From NCBI RefSeq assembly GCF_000952155.1, contig NZ_JYON01000020.1, positions 40,039-104,038 of the forward strand: a stretch of DNA of 64,000 nucleotides, in the 5' to 3' direction. Position 1 is the stretch's first letter, and each line of letters opens with the position of its first letter. The translations under genes and the position numbers were made by a program. Under the pieces are notes generated by a model. The model worked only from the letters and a program-made list of their open reading frames with translations. It did not search any database and was not told the origin of the DNA. The stretch is from Aliterella atlantica CENA595 (lineage in GTDB: Bacteria > Cyanobacteriota > Cyanobacteriia > Cyanobacteriales > Chroococcidiopsidaceae). Positions 58,156 through 64,000 of the stretch are shown in pieces.

Positions 58156-58923
58156 ATGAACCCAAATATATTAAGTTACACCCCTTGGATAGTTTGTCCT
58201 AACCCCAATCCTCAATTTGATCTGCGTCTATTTTGCTTCCCTTATGCAGGTGGTAGTTCTTTTATTTACCGCACTTGGTCTAAATTTCTATCTCCGTCTG
58301 TAGAAGTTTGTGCTATAGAACTTCCTGGACGAGGAAAGCAAATGAAACTACCACCATTCAATAAACTAGAGCCACTTGTGGAGGCGATCGCCTCCAATAT
58401 CTATCCTTATTTAGATAAACCATTCGCCTTCTTTGGTCATAGTATGGGTGGTTTGATAAGCTTTGAGCTAGCGCGGCTACTACGCAAAAAGTATGCGATC
58501 GCTCCAGCGCAACTATTTATTTCTGGTCGTCACGCCCCACAAATTCCAAATTCAAAATCACCAATTCACAATCTTCCTGAACCAGCTTTTATCGAAGAAC
58601 TGCGCCATCTTAATGGTACACCGAAAGAAGTTTTAGAAAATGTGGAATTGATGCAACTATTTGTACCAATTTTACGGGCAGACTTTGCTGTTTTAGAAAC
58701 TTATATTTATACTCTTGAGCCACCGTTAGATTGCCCCATTACTGTTTTTGGTGGATTGCAAGATTCAGAAGTTGATTGTAACCAATTGCAAGCATGGCAA
58801 GAACAGACGAAAACTGATTTTAATTTACATATGTTTTCTGGCGATCACTTTTTTCTGCATTCTGCTCAAGACATTTTACTAGAAAAGTTAGTTAAATATT
58901 TACCGTACGGATTGCCAGCATAA
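58156..58923 (+). CDS. type II thioesterase
   Basis: A 255-residue alpha/beta hydrolase of the external (type II) thioesterase family. Nucleophile Ser96 in G-H-S-M-G-G; the N-terminal F-P-Y-A-G-G-S-S motif and P-G-R-G are typical; the acid lies in G-L-Q-D-S and the His in G-D-H-F-F. These enzymes clear mis-primed or stalled carrier domains in NRPS/PKS systems. It is the last gene on this strand of the cluster, 163 bases after MbtH and behind a hairpin, so it may have its own promoter. Since chain release is by the reductase domain, it is an editing enzyme rather than the release step. Confidence 0.93.
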   Translation: MNPNILSYTPWIVCPNPNPQFDLRLFCFPYAGGSSFIYRTWSKFLSPSVEVCAIELPGRGKQMKLPPFNKLEPLVEAIASNIYPYLDKPFAFFGHSMGGLISFELARLLRKKYAIAPAQLFISGRHAPQIPNSKSPIHNLPEPAFIEELRHLNGTPKEVLENVELMQLFVPILRADFAVLETYIYTLEPPLDCPITVFGGLQDSEVDCNQLQAWQEQTKTDFNLHMFSGDHFFLHSAQDILLEKLVKYLPYGLPA

Positions 58924-58979
58924 ATTTTCTGTCCCAGACTCGGTAACTGCGTAGCGAACAAGTCTAAAGAGTATGTCAA

Positions 58980-59969
58980 CTACCGAGATAAATTCGGCAG
59001 GGCAACTACTGGAAAACTCTCAAAATTGCGCCGCACCCAATCCATTCCTACCTCATTATTTAACTTAATGCGTTGTGGCGAGTTAGGGTAAATCTGAGTT
59101 AATATCTTTGCATCCTGCTCTACGACAACATCAATGAGCTTGAGCAAGTTACCTTTGAGTAGATGAGCGATCGCACTATAGGCTTTCATATACATCAATA
59201 CAAACACGTGCGATCGCCCAATCGTTTCTGGTAGGTAAAAATGACATTCCTTCAAACACAGTAGCTTATTGTCTCCATGCATCAAACCCATGAAAGGAAA
59301 AAAGTTCTCTAAATGAGCTTCCAACACTTTTGGCATCGCTATCTGTGCGGGATTTCTGAGGATATCTCGCCAAGTTGGTTGCTTTCTTAGCTGGGATAAA
59401 TAGGCATGAGAATGCAACCCTTCATCGATAAATTGTTTTACTTGCACTTCTTCAATCTCAAATAACTCTCGATGCGTCCCATTTTGATGATTATAGTCGT
59501 GCATATTGAGGAGCAGGCTTAAAATATCAGTAGCAATGCTGCGATCGCCTGTTACGCCAATAAACTCATATTCTGCTGCAATCTCGTTCATAATTTCTGG
59601 AATGGGAAGCTTGGGTTCGCACCCGCCATAAGACCAAATCAAGTCGCCTTGCACTACTAATTCCAAAGGTTGGAGCAACGATCTAGTTTGCTTATTAGAA
59701 CCTGGTAATACGGTGCAGCCATTGCCATCAAACTCTAAAGCATGAAAGGGACACGCGATCGCACTACTACCATCTGGTTTCCTTACACACCAACCTGCTG
59801 ATAGCATTGCTCCCATGTGCGGACAATCATTAGGCAAGGCGTTGATACTGCCGCGATTGTCTTGCCAGAGTACGTAATCTTTACCTAAAAGGGAAATTTT
59901 CCTTGGCTTGTTTGGCTTGAGCATGGAACGATGCGCCAAAAGCCAAGGTGAGCCTTGTAACTGTTTCAT
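58980..59969 (-). CDS. Rieske [2Fe-2S] non-heme iron oxygenase
   Basis: A 329-residue oxygenase. The Rieske site is Cys49-x-His51 (C-P-H-M-G) and Cys73-x-x-His76 (C-P-F-H-A). The mononuclear iron site is suggested by M-H-D-Y-N-H-Q-N-G-T-H around residue 158. Members of this family hydroxylate or demethylate aromatic and other small molecules with electrons from a reductase, which is not encoded nearby. It runs opposite to the siderophore genes and is divergent from a TetR regulator gene. Substrate unknown. I find no reason to tie it to the siderophore pathway apart from position. Confidence 0.85.
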   Translation of the reverse strand: MKQLQGSPWLLAHRSMLKPNKPRKISLLGKDYVLWQDNRGSINALPNDCPHMGAMLSAGWCVRKPDGSSAIACPFHALEFDGNGCTVLPGSNKQTRSLLQPLELVVQGDLIWSYGGCEPKLPIPEIMNEIAAEYEFIGVTGDRSIATDILSLLLNMHDYNHQNGTHRELFEIEEVQVKQFIDEGLHSHAYLSQLRKQPTWRDILRNPAQIAMPKVLEAHLENFFPFMGLMHGDNKLLCLKECHFYLPETIGRSHVFVLMYMKAYSAIAHLLKGNLLKLIDVVVEQDAKILTQIYPNSPQRIKLNNEVGMDWVRRNFESFPVVALPNLSR

Positions 59970-59976
59970 CTTTTTG

Positions 59977-59996
59977 CTTACTAATTAATTAATAAG
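59977..59996. promoter_or_regulatory. palindrome, candidate TetR operator
   Basis: A 20-base inverted repeat beginning CTTACTAATT and ending AATTAATAAG, with one mismatched pair. It lies seven bases upstream of the Rieske gene start, in the 104-base divergent spacer shared with the TetR gene. Position and dyad form fit an operator, but the sequence is simple and AT-rich. Confidence 0.4.
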
Positions 59997-60073
59997 TTTA
60001 TCAATTCCTTAGCTACCAGTCAAGTTAATAGTTCTCCTGATAGGATAAGAGGGCGAAGAATATAGGGTATATA

Positions 60074-60715
60074 ATGGTGCGATCGCCTAAACGCAAAACG
60101 AAGCCAGTTCGGACAGTAAGAGATGCCGAAGCAACGCAACAGCAGATTTTAAATGCCGCCGAGCAAGAGTTTGCAAGAAATGGTTTGCATGGGGCGCGGA
60201 TCGGTGCGATCGCAAATTACGCTCAAGTTACCACTGCAACTATTCACTACTATTTCGAGAGTAAGGAAAACTTGTATAGAGCAGTCTTGCAGCGCCCAGT
60301 AGATGAAGTGCAAGCAACCCTTAAACAATTAAATGCAGACTTGCCACCAGAAGAAGCATTAAGACAAATTATTGAAATAGCGATCGCCACAGAAGCTAAA
60401 AATCCTCAGCGTCAAATGTTGTGGTTTCAAGAAGCAAGTCAAAATCAAGGTGCGTATTTCCAAGAATGCAACGTTTTAGGACTACACGAACACCTACTGA
60501 GAGTTTTAGAACGGGGTGTTGCAGAAGGTTGTTTTCGTCCGCTCAAACCTTTTTTAACTTTGACGCATATTTTAAGCGTTTGTTTATTTTACTTCACCGT
60601 ACATGAAAACTGGAAACACCTAACTCCGGATACCGATCGCCTAAATCCAGAAGCAATCGCCGAACATACCCAAGAAGCGATCGCCTTTATTTTGGCAGGG
60701 GTACGCAAGTTATAA
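60074..60715 (+). CDS. TetR/AcrR family transcriptional regulator
   Basis: A 213-residue regulator. An N-terminal helix-turn-helix domain is evident (Q-Q-I-L-N-A-A-E-Q-E-F-A-R-N-G; T-T-A-T-I-H-Y-Y-F-E-S-K-E-N-L-Y). The C-terminal ligand-binding half has no obvious specific family. The basic N-terminal arm (R-S-P-K-R-K-T-K-P) may add DNA contacts. It is divergent from the Rieske oxygenase, the usual layout for a local repressor that responds to the enzyme's substrate. Confidence 0.9.
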   Translation: MVRSPKRKTKPVRTVRDAEATQQQILNAAEQEFARNGLHGARIGAIANYAQVTTATIHYYFESKENLYRAVLQRPVDEVQATLKQLNADLPPEEALRQIIEIAIATEAKNPQRQMLWFQEASQNQGAYFQECNVLGLHEHLLRVLERGVAEGCFRPLKPFLTLTHILSVCLFYFTVHENWKHLTPDTDRLNPEAIAEHTQEAIAFILAGVRKL

Positions 60716-60721
60716 TTAGAT

Positions 60722-61354
60722 TTATTCTCTACTGGCAATCCGCTGCGATAGTGATTCAATAACATCAACTGGTGGTTTTTCTGCTAATTCAAAATCAGCG
60801 GGTAAAGCTACATAAATTAAATGATCTACCCATTGCTCGTTTTCATAGAAAAAACCAGAGCGCATACACTCTTTCTTCATGCCTACACGTTTAGCTAGAG
60901 CAATCGAGCGATCGTTGTCTAAATTAATTGCTGCTTCAATCCGATGGTAATTGAGATGTTCAAACCCAGCGATTATAGCGGCGCGAACTGCTTCTGTTCC
61001 GAATCCCTGTCTTTGATATTGGTTGTGAATACCGTAACCTAAATTCGCCCACTGATTTTCCTCGCGACGAATTGTTGATAAGTCAACATTACCTAAATGG
61101 CGATTAGTCTCGCGTAGAAACACGCCAAAAATGTAGTCTTTATCCTGCAAGGCTCGTTTTTGATGATGCTGGCATAAGTTGCAAAACCATTGAAAGTCGC
61201 ACTCGCTTAGATCGACTTGTCCCTCATCATATTTATGTTGCGAAGGTAAGCGACCTGCAAACCCAGCATACCAAGCTTCATAGTCACTTGGCTGCTGCGG
61301 GCGCAGAATCAACCGTTGGGTTACGACTTCCAAATTCCAAGTAGTGTCACTCAT
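60722..61354 (-). CDS. GNAT family N-acetyltransferase (RimJ/RimL type)
   Basis: About 210 residues. I start at ATG 61354 (M-S-D-T-T-W) rather than an in-frame TTG at 61387. The opening T-Q-R-L-I-L-R-P and the acetyl-CoA-binding region Q-Y-Q-R-Q-G-F-G-T-E-A are typical of the Acetyltransf_3 (RimJ/RimL) group. The family acetylates protein N termini or amines on small molecules; the substrate here is unknown. It converges on the TetR gene with six bases between stops. Confidence 0.85.
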   Translation of the reverse strand: MSDTTWNLEVVTQRLILRPQQPSDYEAWYAGFAGRLPSQHKYDEGQVDLSECDFQWFCNLCQHHQKRALQDKDYIFGVFLRETNRHLGNVDLSTIRREENQWANLGYGIHNQYQRQGFGTEAVRAAIIAGFEHLNYHRIEAAINLDNDRSIALAKRVGMKKECMRSGFFYENEQWVDHLIYVALPADFELAEKPPVDVIESLSQRIASRE

Positions 61355-61458
61355 ATCTATAATTTCGTAGGGTGTGTTGCCTTGCAATGCACCCTAATTT
61401 AACAACACATCAAAGACAATCTAGCTAAAAGTTAGACTTGCATAGAAAATCATCTGCC

Positions 61459-62700
61459 TTACGGTTTAAGCGCATTAACTTCTAATCTCACCATACGAAC
61501 GTGCGCCAATCCATCTTTATCAAGTGGAATTTGCTCCAAATATGTATCTACAAAGCTACTAATAAAATACTCTCGTTCATTCTCAGGTACGCGATGGGTA
61601 AAAGGCATCCAAGTTGTGCGTATCCACCCTGCTAAACCTTCTTTACCATGATGCGTCATATCTTTTGGCACTAACGCCAACTGCTCTACTTTGAATCCTG
61701 ATTCCTCTAACCACACTGCATATTCTTCATCGCTATAGAAATAATAGGGATTGTAAAAATTATCAAAGCGATCGCTCCAAGGTTTGCTAGCTACAAGTTC
61801 AGAAAAAACTTGCAGCACATCAACAGCACATCCTTTCCCACCACAACCAACAATTAACCTTCCTCCACTGCGTAAAGCTCGACTTACCCCTTGCAGAAAT
61901 GCTTGATGGTTATCAACCCAGTGGAGTGTAGCATTTGAGAAAACAAGATTAAATTCGTCATCAAATTCAAGGGAACGTGCATCGATGCAAGCAAAGGAAA
62001 GATTGGGATATTTAGTGTCTGCATAAGTACGAGTAGCGTAATCTATCATTTGCGTAGAACTATCTACACCTACCACTTTGCCCCTTGGCAAAGCTACTGC
62101 AAAATCAGCCGTAATTTTTCCATCTCCACAACCAACATCCAAGACAGATTCATTGCCTTGCAAATCGAGTTTTGCTCGTAATTCCCGCGCCCATTTCAAT
62201 TGAGCATCTGAGTTCTTGGCATAGTCTTCTGGATTCCACATCATACAGTTTTGTTCAGATTGAAATTGCTCAAATAGTTGAGTAAAGTCGCTTGGCTGCG
62301 CCTCGTAGTTAAGTAGTTGCTCGTTAAGAATTACCCACTTTTGAGCGCTTCGAGTCCACAAGTTTCCTACGGGTTTTAGCCAACTGGTATCATCTAGAGT
62401 TCCTGGCTTTATGTTTGTAATATTGGAATTACGAGCAGGATTATGAAATAACCTGGTTCCACACTCACCGCAAAACCAACAACTGACTCCTCGTCCACTT
62501 TCAGAACTGCGCTGCCATTGTTTAGGCTGTCCTTGCAGAATTACCACTGCATCGCGAGAAACAGGCATTGACATCCCAAAAGCACTGGAAGATTGCTTCT
62601 GACACTCAAGGCAGTGGCAAACATAAAGCGTCAATGGTTCAGCCCGAATTTCGTAGCGAATCTGCTTGCATTGGCATCCTCCAGTATAAGGAGCCGTCAT
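61459..62700 (-). CDS. GFA/CENP-V zinc domain fused to SAM-dependent methyltransferase
   Basis: A 413-residue two-domain protein. Residues about 1-135 are a GFA (glutathione-dependent formaldehyde-activating/CENP-V-like) domain with Cys pairs in G-C-Q-C-K, C-H-C-L-E-C and C-G-E-C-G-T-R that would bind zinc. Residues about 155-413 are a class I methyltransferase with V-L-D-V-G-C-G-D-G-K and F-S-N-A-T-L-H-W, resembling trans-aconitate or biotin-type small-molecule methyltransferases. The junction falls near residue 150. There is no frameshift or internal stop, so the fusion is read as one protein. Function unknown. No operon partner. Confidence 0.85.
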   Translation of the reverse strand: MTAPYTGGCQCKQIRYEIRAEPLTLYVCHCLECQKQSSSAFGMSMPVSRDAVVILQGQPKQWQRSSESGRGVSCWFCGECGTRLFHNPARNSNITNIKPGTLDDTSWLKPVGNLWTRSAQKWVILNEQLLNYEAQPSDFTQLFEQFQSEQNCMMWNPEDYAKNSDAQLKWARELRAKLDLQGNESVLDVGCGDGKITADFAVALPRGKVVGVDSSTQMIDYATRTYADTKYPNLSFACIDARSLEFDDEFNLVFSNATLHWVDNHQAFLQGVSRALRSGGRLIVGCGGKGCAVDVLQVFSELVASKPWSDRFDNFYNPYYFYSDEEYAVWLEESGFKVEQLALVPKDMTHHGKEGLAGWIRTTWMPFTHRVPENEREYFISSFVDTYLEQIPLDKDGLAHVRMVRLEVNALKP

Positions 62701-62779
62701 AATTGATTCTCCATTAACCTTTTGCGTTTAATTTTAGCTATCTAAATAGCAGTTGCTATGTTGCTAAATGCGATCGCTC

Positions 62780-62808
62780 TTGACTATTTATGCTACAAAA
62801 TGTAGTAT
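62780..62808 (+). promoter_or_regulatory. sigma-70-type promoter for EF-G gene
   Basis: TTGACT at 62780-62785 and TAGTAT at 62803-62808, spacing 17 bases, 55 bases before the EF-G start. The dyad CTACA-AAA-TGTAG (62793-62805) overlaps the -10 and could be an operator. Confidence 0.5.
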
Positions 62809-62862
62809 GAAGCTGTTGTCTAAATATTTGTCGTCCTTGGCATTGTACCAAGGCATAGTTTT

Positions 62863-63900
62863 ATGATTCCCCGAAGTAGCATCCGTAATATTGGCATATC
62901 CGCGCACATTGATTCTGGCAAAACAACATTGAGCGAGCGGATTTTGTACTACACGGGGAGGATTCACAAAATTGAAGAAGTTCGTGGCGGAGGCGACGGC
63001 GCGACAATGGACTTTATGCCCTTAGAACGCGAAAAAGGTATCACCATTACATCCGCAGCCACAACCTGCATTTGGAATAACACGCAGATTAATCTAATTG
63101 ATACTCCTGGACACGTAGATTTTACGATTGAAGTAGAACGTGCTTTAAGGGTACTAGATGGTGCAGTGATGGTACTTTGTGCCGTTGCTGGCGTTCAGTC
63201 GCAGTCTATTACAGTAGACAAGCAAATGAAACGCTACCGCGTACCGCGTCTGGCTTTCATCAATAAAATGGATCGTTTGGGTGCAAATCCGTTCGCTGTC
63301 GTACAAGCTTTGCAGGATAAGTTGAACTTGAACCCTCTACTGCTTCAATATCCTATTGGTAGTGAAGATAAGTTTGAGGGAATCGTCGATCTAGTTGAGA
63401 TGAATGCTAACTACTTTGCAGGTGAAAAAGGGGAAGAACGAGTAATTCGCTCAATTCCTACATATCTGCAAGCAATAGCATTAGAAGCACGAGAAAAAAT
63501 GCTCGATCGCCTGTCGCTGTTTTCTACCCAGATGACAGAAATGCTAATTGCAGGCGTAGAAGTGCCTAAAGAGCTTATTTGGGCAACGATTCGCCAAGCT
63601 ACCTTAAGCTTAGAACTTACGCCTGTATTGCTCGGTTCAGCCTTCAAAAATAAGGGTATTCAGCCTTTATTGGATGCAGTAGCAGCTTACCTTCCTTCTC
63701 CTTGCGATCGCGAAATAGTCAAAGCTTTTGATGTGACAACTCAAGAGCAAGTCAATGTCTATGCCAATCCTACAGATCCTTTAGTAGCACTAGCTTTTAA
63801 GCTTTCTGATGAGAAGTTCGGACAATTGACTTATACGCGCATATATTCAGGGACATTAAAACCAGGCGATCGCATCAGGGATAATTCATTCTATAAGTAA
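62863..63900 (+). pseudogene. elongation factor G paralog, truncated at 345 residues
   Basis: The GTPase domain of EF-G is intact: G1 A-H-I-D-S-G-K-T-T, G3 D-T-P-G-H-V-D-F, G4 N-K-M-D, G5 G-S-A-F-K-N. Domain II begins (Y-T-R-I-Y-S-G-T-L-K-P-G-D-R-I) and then the frame runs into unrelated residues and a stop at 63898-63900. EF-G is normally about 690-700 residues, so the rest of domain II and domains III-V are missing here. The N terminus (I-H-K-I-E-E-V-R-G) suggests a secondary EF-G type rather than the main str-operon fusA. A minus-strand frame that looks like a transposase C terminus ends at 63886, so an insertion sequence probably interrupts the gene; the missing part may lie beyond the window. 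Confidence 0.75.
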
Positions 63901-64000
63901 AAATAGTTTGTCAATGTCATGGGCAAGAAAGCGTTCCGCCTTGGTCAAAGAATTATAACCACCCTGACGAGCAAGATTAATAGCGATATTGCGGATAATA
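63886..64000 (-). mobile_element. probable insertion sequence end with transposase C terminus, partial
   Basis: On the minus strand an open frame enters from the window edge and stops at 63888-63886. The 37 residues visible include R-N-I-A-I-N-L-A-R-Q and L-T-K-A-E-R-F-L-A-H-D-I-D-K-L-F, which I recall as the style of C termini in ISAs1/IS4-like transposases. It begins where EF-G similarity stops, which fits an element end. The terminal inverted repeat and target duplication cannot be tested because the other end is outside the window. Confidence 0.5.

Noticed and set aside
1..64000. CRISPR arrays, tRNA or rRNA genes
   Set aside because: No spaced direct repeats of CRISPR type and no cloverleaf or rRNA signature were seen when reading through.

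Overview
The window comes from a cyanobacterium. The octamer GCGATCGC (HIP1) and its core recur through genes and spacers. Some protein types are also cyanobacterial in character: a TonB receptor with an AMIN domain, a DUF1636 protein and McyE-like aminotransferase features. I cannot name the genus.

Left flank (1-9655): a 5'-truncated MFS transporter; a secreted penicillin-acylase-family Ntn hydrolase; then an iron-siderophore uptake operon (TonB-dependent receptor, FecB/FhuD-type lipoprotein, DUF1636 protein); then an MFS permease that probably exports the siderophore. A promoter with a Fur-like site lies ahead of the receptor gene.

Core (9656-58923): a roughly 48-kb one-strand NRPS/PKS cluster preceded by a near-palindromic Fur-like site. 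The order is: FAAL-ACP-C-A(MT)-T; PKS KS-AT-KR-ACP; PKS KS-AT-MT-ACP; a four-gene FkbK/J/I/H cassette that makes an oxygenated malonyl-ACP extender but has no FkbG O-methyltransferase; a 4206-residue NRPS C-A-T-C-A-T-C-A-T-E-C; a stand-alone SyrP-type Fe/2-oxoglutarate hydroxylase; NRPS interface-A-T; NRPS C-A-T-C fused to a second hydroxylase; NRPS interface-A-T-reductase; a stand-alone McyE-type aminotransferase; an MbtH-like protein; and a type II thioesterase. Pocket residues read by eye give a canonical Thr code for the second module of the large NRPS, and Asp, Gly and Asp for the last three modules. Two beta-hydroxyaspartates together with the uptake and Fur context mark the product as a lipopeptide siderophore. 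It resembles the class described under the name cyanochelins (from memory; no search was made).

Product model (inference): fatty acyl - N-methylated residue - two ketide units, possibly alpha-oxygenated and beta-aminated - basic residue - Thr - D-basic residue - beta-OH-Asp - Gly - beta-OH-Asp with a reduced C terminus. The upstream acylase may remove the fatty acyl group, as PvdQ does for pyoverdine.

Right flank (58924-64000): a Rieske oxygenase divergent from a TetR regulator with a palindrome between them; a GNAT acetyltransferase; a GFA-methyltransferase fusion; and an EF-G paralog cut off at 345 residues. The end of a probable transposase on the minus strand overlaps the break, so an insertion sequence appears to have interrupted the EF-G gene.
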